Shown: piece by piece, positions 12,336 through 21,141 of the stretch
Layout of the letters: every line of letters begins with the position of its first letter
Position numbering within the stretch: the first letter of the stretch is position 1
Assembly: GCA_947462335.1 (NCBI GenBank)
Contig: OX381705.1
Location: forward strand, 33,627,570 to 33,691,569
From: Harmothoe impar
Lineage: Eukaryota > Annelida > Polychaeta > Phyllodocida > Polynoidae
DNA: 64,000 bases
Direction: 5' to 3'
Notes under the pieces: model-generated
The model's input: only the letters and a program-made list of their open reading frames with translations
Told to the model about the DNA's origin: nothing
Databases searched by the model: none
Program-made: the position numbers and the translations under genes

Positions 12336-12504
12336 GGCATTACGTATAGTCTGATGATCACTGGTAGCATTCATATAATCTGAAAAGGTCACTTGGAGCG
12401 ACAGTTAGTGTTTAAATGCTTAAAATTACATATTTGACTTTCTATGACTTCAGTAGGAAACGATTCTATATGTAATTGATTTGTGATTTGTGATCTCTAA
12501 TAGC

Positions 12505-12725
12505 TACCCTCACCCCCCTCCCCTCTATAGGTCAAATCCCACAGGGCAATCTATGCTAGAAACTCTCTGCGAATTGGGAATCTGTTGCGAATTAGGGATC
12601 TCCCTCCAATTGGCAACAGATGTAACTATAAGAGGGTGGTGTAACTGCAACGAATCTGCTGCGAATTGGGCACTAACTAAGATCTAGATAATTAGATATT
12701 TTCCACTGCTTAATAGGAAAATCTG
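12505..12725 (+). mobile_element. MITE fragment, GTCAAATCCCACA family
   Basis: It begins GGTCAAATCCCACAGGGC and contains several GCGAATTGGG words. An inverted, closely related copy lies at 17540-17750, sharing for example CTAGATAATTAGATAT and TTCCTATTAAGCAG in opposite orientation. No coding capacity is seen. Confidence 0.6.
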
Positions 12726-13736
12726 TGCGATTTCAACATATTACAAACATTTCAAAGTTAAGGGGGGTCACTTCTCATGCAGAGATAAAACCTTAAAAAT
12801 GCTCAGTAGTGGGACAACTTTCAAAGGTGTGTGATTACCCTTGCGATTTAGAGAATAAGCAAGGGTCCCAGATTGCAATAGGTATATTGTGGGTGTTGGC
12901 CTAAACCGAAAACAGAAAAGAAAAAGGCCTAGGTTGAGTGGGTGTACCATCCAGAAGTATGGATACACAACGTCCATAACTATCTATGAATTGCCATTGA
13001 CATCATATGATATACCGTCAGTGGATCTATATATGGGTTCGACCTTAGAATATGCGGATTAAATTGCCACATACCAGCGTTATTGCTGTATTGCATCGTT
13101 GTATTGGTATCAGCCCCTCCAATTGCTACACAGGTAAAGGACCATTCAGGGATCATAAAACGGTGGTATATTTATGAAACGTGCTCCAGGGGTGTCGCTT
13201 CTACTGGAGGGCTATCACATATCACCTCAAAACAATGGACGGTCAGCGATATTGACAGTAATTGCAGTAACGCCTTTTGGGTGTAAGTCGAATCAGACTG
13301 TGGGATATTTTCCTCAGGACAACCAGTACTATTCTGGTGCCTATATCACGTTGCTGTGCAGCTACAGTTCAGTTTGCTGTATGCAACATCCATACCAGCA
13401 CTACATGTATTACGACAGCAGCCAACAGTATATTGATTATGAATCTGATCTCCAGAGCCTAGTAATATGTCCAGTACTCGTACACTTTGTATCTTTTATA
13501 AGATTTTCTCATTTTAACATTTCTAAAAAACCTCGTCCAATAACATGGCACAAGAAGGCAAACATGTGGCTCAAAGATGGCAATTTACTCCGGAGAACAT
13601 GAGAATATATGTAAAGTTGGAACCTAGTTCTGGACACCTTTCAAAGTACAAAAGGGTCAATATAATACTATTTCAAAACCAATGTCCACAGTGCTATAAA
13701 GCTAGACAAATACCATAGCTGACCGTATTTGTTAAA

Positions 13737-14302
13737 ATAGGTCAAATCCCACAACGCGAGAGAGGGTCAGAAAATGTTGCTAATTGGTAGTAGTATAGCC
13801 GTTTTTTGGGGCCTATATTGGCTAAGACAGGCCCAAATAGGCAAGAAAGTGTTGCCTATATTTTAAATATTTTCCCCCAGAGGACCTAGAAAATGTTGTT
13901 TATTGGAATATGTCAAGGTTTCTTGCTAAACCACAATGGTTATGTCACTGATTAATCTTTAGCCAAATCCCACATGCTCCATATAGTAAGGAGTTTTTCT
14001 CTGTGATTTATATTGCTTAGCTATACTGCCAGAATCTATATAAATTGTAATGGCCAGGGGTGCCTTATTCAAATATCAAAGTCCCTTCTGTTGCGATTTT
14101 AAACTCTACACCATGTCCAATATGGGCCAAATAGCAACACGTTTCCTGTCCAAATTGGCTATAGTGGGATTTGGAGGATCCTATGAATGCAGTAGAAGTG
14201 TTGTGATTTACAAAATCAGTAGCAGCTCCCTGCTGACAGAAGGCTAATTCGCAACACTTTACTACCCATTTTTCGTGCTGTGGGATTTGGCTAAATCACA
14301 TT
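13737..14302 (+). mobile_element. MITE, GTCAAATCCCACA family
   Basis: The left end reads AGGTCAAATCCCACAACGCG. The right end reads TTTTTCGTGCTGTGGGATTTGGC, the imperfect inverted complement. The interior repeats the theme AAAATGTTGCTAATTGG and GGCCAAATAGCAACAC. It is non-coding. Confidence 0.65.
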
Positions 14303-14414
14303 TGAAGGTTGGTTTTAAACAGTATAGTTAGCATACTGATTGCAGGGATTGCAGTGTGTCCAAGAATATATACATAGAGAAAAGAAGTGGAATCACTGTG
14401 ACTCTCGACTTGAT

Positions 14415-14913
14415 CAAGGTCAAATCCCACAACGCGAATGAGGGTTGAAAAATGTAGTTTATTGTGAAATCCTGATCACTAAGCCAATATTGGTTGGTTA
14501 TATCGACTAAAAGAAGCCCAATGTTGGTCATAACCCTTGTCTTAGTCTTGTGATTATGGTAATAAGATATCAAAACATTTAGATATCTTGCTCTGATTAT
14601 GCTCAAATATGTTGCTTATTAGAATAGGCCAACGATTTGGTTTATACAGGGGGGACACTCTAGATATCTTTAGGCTAGTTGAGAGGGAATAATCAAGACA
14701 AATCATACCATGAAGTAACTCCCCTCAACTGGATCCATTAACCAGTCCTATAGGCAACACCTGCCTGCTTATTATTGACCATAGTGGGATTTGGAGAGGC
14801 ATAAGATCACGGGACAAGTGTTGCGATTTACAATATTGGCAACAGTTGCCCCTTGTTTTTATGTCAATAATCAACACTTTCCCACTCATTTTTCGCGTTA
14901 TGGGATTTGACCT
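14415..14913 (+). mobile_element. MITE, GTCAAATCCCACA family, best-preserved copy
   Basis: The left terminus AAGGTCAAATCCCACAACGCG and right terminus CGCGTTATGGGATTTGACCTT are near-perfect inverted repeats of about 21 bp. The interior is about 450 bp and non-coding, with recognisable similarity to the copies at 13737 and 15115. Confidence 0.75.
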
Positions 14914-15114
14914 TCACTGAGGTAACTCTCTCCAGGATTCCAAAGTGACCCCCTGACATTAGCAGGACTATATAATAACTCCATAATGACTCCTATTCTA
15001 ACACTCTCTAATGATTGGGGGTCACTTTAGAGTCGTGGGGAGAGTTACCTCAGTGATCGAGTCCAGACTCCCATTTGGGAATCACCTTGATTCTACTTCT
15101 TTTCTCTGTGTATA

Positions 15115-16140
15115 TAAGGTCGAATCCCACATGGCGACAGAGGGTCAGAAAATGTTGTGAATTGGTCGTATTGCCGATTTTGGACTCTATATTGGCTAAG
15201 ACAGGCCCAAATCGGTGAGAAAGTGTTGTCTTTGTCTTGTAATTTTGGAAATCGCAAGGATCAAAGGAGTTATTTTCCCCCAGATATTTTCCCCAAGAAG
15301 GCCTAAAAAATGTTGCTTATTAGCATATGTGACCCATCTAGGCAAAAGACCCCTTCAGGCGGGATTTTTAGGTTTAGTTTTGGCCACCAGGGGGCACCAT
15401 AGATGCAAAAGAGTGTAAAATACATGATAAAATGTTCTAGGACCATTTTTTGTGTAGAATGCAAAAATCTCCATGAAATTATTCCATCTTGATGCTAACA
15501 TTCTATATTTGGAATGCAAAAAGAACATTTTTTATGACAAATGACACTTTCTGGTTGCCATGGAAACCATCCCAGAAGGCGAAATTAGGGGCAATAATCC
15601 TTATTTATTAAAAAGTGCCATCAGTTACCCAAAACTGAAAACAGAACGCAAAAATTCCATCTAGAAGCAAATTTAGACCAAGAAATCCAATTTTATTCCA
15701 TTATTTCTAAATAAAACAGATTATCCTTATTTACTATGGGATACAATGCATTTAGAGCTTATGTACCATTTTTAGTTAGTGGTATGTACCAATGTTTGAA
15801 AGGGGATTCCCACAAACCTACCAGGATTATTTTAGTTCATAATATCTTATTTTAAAGATTATGAGACCAACTTTAAATATTAATTTCCCCCCTGGAGGGG
15901 TCTTTTCCCTCACCTGGTCACATATGTCAATGATTTAGCTCATATAGGGGGGACACTCCAAATATCTTTAGGCTAATTAGGAGGGAATAGTGAGGACAAA
16001 TCATACTGTGAAGTAACTCCCCTCAAACAGATCCATTAACCAGTCCTGCATGTAACACTTTGCTTGCCTATTATTGACCACAGTGGGATTTGGAGAGGCA
16101 TAAGATCCTGGGACAAGTGTTGCGATTTTGCCTGTGTCCA
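15115..16140 (+). mobile_element. MITE, GTCAAATCCCACA family, split by another MITE
   Basis: It starts TAAGGTCGAATCCCACATGGCGA and follows the 14415 copy through TTGCTTATTAG. It is then interrupted at about 15325-15930 by a different inverted-repeat element and resumes with CAATGATTTAGC. The shared part continues through GACCACAGTGGGATTTGGAG and fades near 16140, so the right end is not intact. Confidence 0.65.
15325..15930. mobile_element. Nested MITE with about 30-bp termini
   Basis: The left end reads CATATGTGACCCATCTAGGC followed by AAAAGACCCCTTCAGG. The right end is CCTGGAGGGGTCTTTTCCCTCACCTGGTCACATATG, the imperfect inverted complement (quoted here only as a landmark pattern: CCTGGAGGGGTCTTTT then GGTCACATATG). 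The host MITE sequence continues on both sides, so this is an insertion. CATATG on both sides may be target duplication or part of the terminus. Confidence 0.7.
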
Positions 16141-16551
16141 AATACTGGACCTTTCACTTCCATATATAGAAAGGATATTGCGCCGCACGTTATAGAAACG
16201 TGATCTACATGTTATTCTCATTCAGTACATAGACACCGATTCACAGGATACATTCAGAACCGACGAGTATCACTGACTAGTATCTCACTCATTGAAGCAA
16301 TGTAAAATACAGCGCATGTCCAATGCGAGATGGAAAGGCCAACACCCACAAGGTGATCTATGACGTGTATCCCTCTGCATTCTGGGCCTGTTGTGTTATA
16401 GGAGCATTGCTTATACTCGCAAGACTTCTCACATACTATTGCAAGTTTCGAATACCACTATTGCATATTTTATGGCACTGCACCTCTGCATATTGGACCT
16501 CATTGACTTGTTTCAGGATAAAATGGGGTATTTGGACTCACTTCATGATAA

Positions 16552-16747
16552 TGTAGCGGGCACGTATCGCTCGGGGCAGCCCGAGCGTGCGTGGAGAGCG
16601 CATTGCCCGCCCATGGTAGCTCAGGTACCGTAGCAGAGCAGTGAGAAGCAGCTGGCCCTGTGGTGCAGCGGTAGCATTCTCAACTCCGGAGCGGAGGGAC
16701 CGGGGTTCGATTCCCCGTGGGGCTCGACGTTTTCACTGCCTTCTACA
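16552..16747 (+). repeat. TRIM 5' LTR
   Basis: This 196-bp direct repeat begins TGTAGCGGGCACG and ends GCCTTCTACA. It contains a short hairpin (GCTCGGGGCAGCCCGAGC) in its first 40 bp, then the tRNA-like unit and a T4 run near its end. No TATA box is visible, unlike the gypsy LTR. Confidence 0.9.
16654..16725 (+). tRNA. tRNA-Arg(CCG)-like sequence in the 5' LTR
   Basis: The 72-nt segment has canonical tRNA geometry: 7-bp acceptor with wobbles, D arm GTGC/GCAT, 7-nt anticodon loop CTCCGGA (U33 present, anticodon CCG), 5-nt variable region and a perfect T arm CGGGG-TTCGATT-CCCCG. The A box TGGTGCAGCGG (16661-16671) and B box GGTTCGATTCC (16704-16714) match the Pol III consensus exactly. A TTTT terminator follows at 16730-16733. 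The anticodon stem CTCAA/GCGGA is largely unpaired, so this is probably a tRNA-derived promoter rather than a working tRNA. Confidence 0.7.
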
Positions 16748-16748
16748 C

Positions 16749-16766
16749 TGGTGCCGTGACCAGGAT
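16749..16766 (+). promoter_or_regulatory. Primer binding site, tRNA-His type (TRIM)
   Basis: TGGTGCCGTGACCAGGAT starts one base after the 5' LTR. Its complement ends in TCACGGCACCA, which fits the 3' acceptor strand plus CCA of metazoan tRNA-His. The same 18-mer follows the 5' LTR of the gypsy element. Confidence 0.8.
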
Positions 16767-16864
16767 CTGCAGATCCTGGGTTGGGTACTTGAGCGGTTTC
16801 AGCTTCTGCTAGGTAGGTCCTCGTGGCCTGACAAGCGACCTAGCAAAAGTCTGAAGGGGAGTAA

Positions 16865-17060
16865 TGTAGCGGGCACGTATCGCTCGGGGCAGCCCGAGCG
16901 TGCGTGGAGAGCGCATTGCCCGCCCATGGTAGCTCAGGTACCGTAGCAGAGCAGTGAGAAGCAGCTGGCCCTGTGGTGCAGCGGTAGCATTCTCAACTCC
17001 GGAGCGGAGGGACCGGGGTTCGATTCCCCGTGGGGCTCGACGTTTTCACTGCCTTCTACA
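16865..17060 (+). repeat. TRIM 3' LTR
   Basis: This second 196-bp copy is identical to the 5' LTR by reading and is preceded by the purine tract GAAGGGGAGTAA. It is followed by ATAA, matching the bases before the 5' LTR. Confidence 0.9.
16967..17038 (+). tRNA. tRNA-Arg(CCG)-like sequence in the 3' LTR
   Basis: This is an identical copy of the tRNA-like unit in the 5' LTR, shifted by 313 bp, with the same A and B boxes and TTTT at 17043-17046. Because it sits in the 3' LTR, transcription from it would terminate inside the LTR. Confidence 0.7.
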
Positions 17061-17084
17061 ATAATTATGGTTACTATTAGTTTA

Positions 17085-17400
17085 GGGAGTGATCATTTAT
17101 TATCAACAGGGGGGGGGTGGTGGGTTTGGGGGGGGGGCAAAAAAATTTGGACCCCTTGACCGGGGGGGGCAAAAAAATTTGGACCCCTCTTGGGGGGGGG
17201 CAAAAAAATTTAACCTGTTTTGAGCCAAAAAGCCCGCGCGTTACTATGCTTCAAAGGGCCCGCGCGCAAGCCGATTTTCGACCCTAAGGGGGGGGGGGGT
17301 AAAAAATTTTGACCCCTTGACCAGGGGGGGGTAAAAAATTTCGCACGCTCCGCGCGGAAACCCACCACCCCCCCCCTGTTGTTGAAAAATGATCACTCCC
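17085..17400. mobile_element. 316-bp MITE with poly-G interior
   Basis: Termini GGGAGTGATCATTT and AATGATCACTCCC are inverted repeats flanked by TTA on both sides. The interior alternates GGGGGGG runs with AAAAAATTTGGACCCC words, and the arms GGTGGTGGGTTT/AAACCCACCACC pair too. A decayed relative lies at about 36420-36540. Confidence 0.8.
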
Positions 17401-17539
17401 TTACTTTGGAAGAGATTATTTGAAATAACAGATCATGTACGACTAGTGGTGGACAGATTATATATGTTATTCATGGAAAATGGTTGGAAAATGCTACCTG
17501 TGTATTATCAGATATCAGGAGTGGCCCCCCTGAGTTAAC

Positions 17540-17750
17540 ATAATCTGAATTCGCAGTGATTTTCCTATTAAGCAGGGAACATATCTAATTATCTAGATAT
17601 TAGTTTGTGCCCAATTCGCAACAGATTCTTTGCAGTTATACATCTTTTTTGTAGCTACATCTGTTGCGAATTGGAGGAAGTTCCCCAATGCACAACAGAT
17701 TCCCAATTCGCAGAGAGTGTCCAGTATAGAACGCCCTGTGGATGTCGGCC
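17540..17750 (-). mobile_element. Inverted copy of the 12505 MITE fragment
   Basis: It shares GATTTTCCTATTAAGCAG, ATCTAATTATCTAGAT, GCCCAATTCGCAACAGATTC and TTCCCAATTCGCAGAGAGT with the complement of 12505-12725. It is non-coding. Confidence 0.65.
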
Positions 17751-18194
17751 TCTGTTTTGAATGAGTCGTGTGTTCCTTTGTTTTTATCACATGTATCATT
17801 GACATGACAAATCACAATTATCCTAAATTAACTTGTAATTCATCATGAAATAAAATGTCTGTTGCTGGGGCCTGCCCATTTCCACATAGTCGTACCCCTA
17901 CGTGCTGTGAAGGGAGCTGGAGAGGAGAGGATTCCGGACTAACACAATCAAGGACCATTGCAAACTGAGAATCATCATTGTGAAACTTTACAATACTTTC
18001 ATTGGTCAACTAATGAAAAGGGTGTTATATTACAGTCGACATATCAGACAGGCGGTGATCCTGCTTTTGTCACAGGATGGGCGTGTGGCGTTGAGATATA
18101 TTGCTAGCCAAGTTGACACATTCATAGTCTTACACACTATGGTCATACAAGTATTACAACTCCCTTTGATATGCCTTTGCTGAGTCCTCGGGCA

Positions 18195-18747
18195 TTAAAG
18201 TTAAATCCCACAACCCGAGAATAATGTAGTTGATTATGAGACTCTCTTAGCCGATAATGTTGGGGTATATAGGCCAATAGCCAAACTCCACAGTACGATT
18301 TAAGTAGGAAAAACTCTGCGTTTCTGTTAATTGAAGACATGTTGGTGATATGGAAGAGCTTACTGTTCTATTGCAAAGCATTATCGGCTAAGACTCCTTG
18401 TCAAAGTATTGCGATTTGGTATATATCCAATATCAAAAGAATTAGATATTTTGCCTTGCAATGTCCAGAAATCTCTGCAGTTTACAGATTTGCCATATGT
18501 TCTGTGATATTTCAATAACAAAGTATATCATATTGAGCATTTTGATAGGCCATTATGTATAAACTGCAACACACCAGTCAAATATGCAAAGGTTTTCTGC
18601 GAATAAATTGCAATAGTGTAGCTTGGGATAGGCAAAGTTGTGCTGAGGACCTTGCTGTTTGGAATATCGGCAACAGTCAGCCCTTGCCACTGTACCAAAC
18701 AGTAGAGGTTTCAGGCCCATAAATCGTACTGTGGAGTTTGGCCATAA
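18195..18747 (+). mobile_element. Further MITE of the AAATCCCACA type
   Basis: It starts near AAGTTAAATCCCACAACCCGAG. Inside, GGCCAATAGCCAAACTCCACAGTACGATTTA (landmark AAACTCCACAGTACGATTTA at about 18287) has its complement AAATCGTACTGTGGAGTTT at about 18719-18738. These give a second set of inverted termini. The structure suggests one element inserted beside or in another. Confidence 0.5.
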
Positions 18748-18839
18748 GAGGGGTCGTAATCGGCAAAGAAGTGATGTGTATTAGGCCAAAAAAAGGGCAG
18801 TCTCGGACCCCAACTGTATGTATACAGTCTGGGAGAATG

Positions 18840-18905
18840 CTTATGTATTGGGTTGTAATGGATGTCACCAATCTGGACATCATGGGTTCGAGTCCCATCA
18901 TGGCA
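18840..18905 (+). repeat. tRNA-derived fragment with B box
   Basis: A perfect T-arm ATGGG-TTCGAGT-CCCAT follows a 6-bp stem GATGTC/GACATC. The loop in that stem has 9 bases instead of 7, and no clean acceptor stem is found, so this looks like a SINE head or tRNA pseudogene rather than a tRNA gene. Confidence 0.4.
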
Positions 18906-19059
18906 CAATGGGTAGTAATTTTGGTATCTGTTCAATGGCCCTCTATTACACTATTGTCCCAATCCTAATATGTAATATGTGTTATTACTATACCAGCATC
19001 AGGGTATTTTTGCTTAAAAAAGGCCAAATAAATAATGTAGAAAAAACAAACCTACGTTT

Positions 19060-19165
19060 TCCCAAGGTGGGATTCGAACCCATGAGGTCATACACAACCT
19101 CATTCATGGTCATGTGACCATGGATAACCAATCAATGGTTGAGCTATCTCATTAAGAAATGATCC
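19060..19165 (-). repeat. tRNA-derived SINE-like fragment
   Basis: On the minus strand, TAGCTCAACCATTGATTGG resembles an A box region and GGGTTCGAATCCCACC a B box. The middle is expanded and self-complementary (CATGGTCACATGACCATG). It abuts the palindrome GATCCAGGATCCTGGATC at about 19161-19178. A tRNA-derived SINE is the likely origin. Confidence 0.45.
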
Positions 19166-19268
19166 AGGATCCTGGATCATTTTCTAACTAGGTCACAGTT
19201 ATTAGATACAAATGTAATGGGCCTGGAGGGCTCGAGGCTGAAAAAAGGATTGGTTTCCAGTAACACTC

Positions 19269-20503
19269 ATGGTCTAGACCGGGCAGGTCGGATCTTTTTT
19301 TAAATTTCTTTTTGGCTTTCTTCCCCCGGCAGGCCTTTAACTAGCTCTCGTTATGGGGTGAATCAGTTTCATATGTAGATTAGCCAGGGGTGAATTCAGG
19401 GCGCCGGGTCCTGAGGGTTTGGACCCCCCTCCCTTTTGATTATTCAGACCGTTCTAATAATATTTTTCCATGCAGTGAGTCGTGGGCAAGAGTCGTAGCA
19501 TGAATCGTGGCTTGAGTCGTGGCACACCGTTTTTCGGTACACATATATACAGCAAGAAAACAAAAAGAAAATCCTATACATGCCCAAAAGGGCCCCCCCC
19601 CTTCCCCCGCTTGATCAAAATATCTATGGGGGGTGGGGATCCAAAAGGGGTTATGCATGTCCTAAAGGGAGGGGGGCTTCACCAAACATCAAAAATACCA
19701 AGAAGTATCAAATCAAGACACGGTGGATCAAAATGTCATTCGAAAAAATGAAGAAAAAATGATCCAAAAGGAGTAGGGTCCAGACCCTCAAGATTTCCCC
19801 CCCATGGTCTAGACGGGGCAGTTCGGATCTTTTTTTAAATTTCTTTTTGGCTTTCTTCCCCCGGCAGGCCTTTAACTAGCTCTGGTTATGGGGTGAATCA
19901 CTTTCATATGTAGATTAGCCAGGGGTGAATTCAGGGGGCGGGGTCCTGAGGGTTTGGACCCCCCTCCCTTTTGATTTTTCAGACCTTTCTAATGATATTT
20001 TTCCATGCAGTGAGTCGCGGGCAAGAGTCGTAGCATGAATCGTGGCTTGAGTCGTGGCACACTGTTTTTCGGTACACATATATACAGCAAGAAAACAAAA
20101 AGAAAATCCTATACATGCCCAAAAGGGCCCCCCCCCCCTTCCCCCGCTTGATCAAAATATCTATGGGGGGTGGGGATCCAAAAGGGGTTGGGTATCGACC
20201 CCGATGACCCAGCCCTCCCGAATCTGTGTTAACTGATGTGTGATATATATTCATTTTGGTGGGCCTTTCTGTTGTTTTTTCTTTCTCAATTTCCACTCAT
20301 AAAAACTGGCATGTACCAAAAGAAATTGAATTTTTCCCCCTTATGCATGTCCTAAAGGGAGGGGGGCTTCACCAAACATCAAAAATACCAAGAAGTATCA
20401 AATCAAGACACGGTGGATCAAAATGTCATTCGAAAAAATGAAGAAAAAATGATCCAAAAGGAGAATGGTCCAGACCCTCAAGATTTCCCCCCCATGGGTC
20501 CGC
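19269..20503 (+). repeat. 535-bp direct repeat, two copies, second with insertion
   Basis: Copy 1 starts at CATGGTCTAGAC near 19268 and copy 2 near 19803. They are nearly identical, sharing features such as TTAACTAGCTCTSGTTATGG and the TGAGTCGYGGGCAAGAGTCG block. Copy 2 carries about 150 extra bp after CCAAAAGGGG (about 20187-20340) that copy 1 lacks. Small open frames on both strands recur in both copies and are repeat artefacts. The element type is not recognised. Confidence 0.8.
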
Positions 20504-20632
20504 CCTTGCCTGATGCAAAAGATGTTGTCCATTTTTGGGGAAAGAACTGCTTATTTTACCACTTTTTGCTCTAAAATCCTTAATAATTGTCCAATTCACG
20601 AACCGTAAAAACTTGCATGTAGGCAAAAAAAG

Positions 20633-20949
20633 TGTAGGGGTTTACTACGGTAATCATTTCTATCCAGGTGACCGAGGAGGGTTAGTTCGGGTTGTTCCAT
20701 GTCGATTTCATATCCAAAGGGGGTATATAAACCTCCCCTCCTCGTATAGTCGCCAGTCAGTGCAGGCCCGGCTGACTCCCAGCATTACCCTACCCCAATC
20801 ACTAGATTGAACCAGGACTGCTTCGTCTTACCCTTCGGGTTAAGACTAGATTCAATTGTAATAGGGATAGGTTGAATAAAAACACTCTTTCTACTTCGCA
20901 CTTGGAAACTGACGTTCTTGTTCTCTTTCTGAGATTCCGAACCACTACA
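20633..20949 (+). repeat. Gypsy 5' LTR, 317 bp (shortened)
   Basis: It begins TGTAGGGGTTTAC and ends CGAACCACTACA. It has a TATATAA box at 20724-20730 and AATAAA at 20875-20880. Relative to the 3' LTR it lacks 98 bp after GGGTTGTTC in the U3 region upstream of the TATA box. Confidence 0.95.
20724..20730 (+). promoter_or_regulatory. TATA box of the 5' LTR
   Basis: TATATAA lies in GGGGGTATATAAACCTCCCC, about 90 bp into the LTR and about 150 bp upstream of the LTR's AATAAA. The 3' LTR has the same box at 30429-30435. Confidence 0.65.
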
Positions 20950-20950
20950 C

Positions 20951-20968
20951 TGGTGCCGTGACCAGGAT
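20951..20968 (+). promoter_or_regulatory. Primer binding site, tRNA-His type (gypsy)
   Basis: TGGTGCCGTGACCAGGAT follows the LTR end by one base. It is complementary to a 3' end TCACGGCACCA typical of tRNA-His and identical to the site in the TRIM at 16749. Confidence 0.8.
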
Positions 20969-21141
20969 CAGTTTTCGAGTAGCAGTCAGGTGAACCTAGA
21001 GTAGAGAAGGATGGGGACGGTAACGTCCCGGAGCGGAACAACCCAGTTGTTCCGACCAGTTCCGAGGGTTTCATACGTGAAGCCGAAGGAACTTTGAATC
21101 CAGGGGTGACCTTGGAGGAAGGAGAGTTGGAATCCACCAGA

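Larger units (their letters stand above)
16552..17060 (+). mobile_element. TRIM (miniature LTR retrotransposon) with tRNA-like LTRs
   Basis: Two direct 196-bp repeats (16552-16747 and 16865-17060) read identically and begin TGTAG and end CTACA, as LTRs do. They flank 117 bp. That interior begins with CTGGTGCCGTGACCAGGATC, the same primer binding site used by the Ty3/gypsy element at 20633. It ends with a purine run (GAAGGGGAGTAA) that serves as polypurine tract. ATAA at 16548-16551 and again at 17061-17064 is a probable 4-bp target duplication. There is no coding sequence, so the element must be mobilised in trans. Each LTR contains a tRNA-like Pol III unit, listed separately. Identical LTRs imply a recent insertion. 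Confidence 0.9.

Noticed and set aside
13174..13602. 142-codon frame with SSVCCMQHPYQH, considered as an A chain
   Set aside because: The cysteine spacing does not fit an insulin A chain, and no acceptor in the right phase precedes it.
16641..16946. 101-codon frame across the TRIM
   Set aside because: It reads through the tRNA-like unit and LTR; the open frame reflects GC-rich LTR sequence and has no protein similarity.
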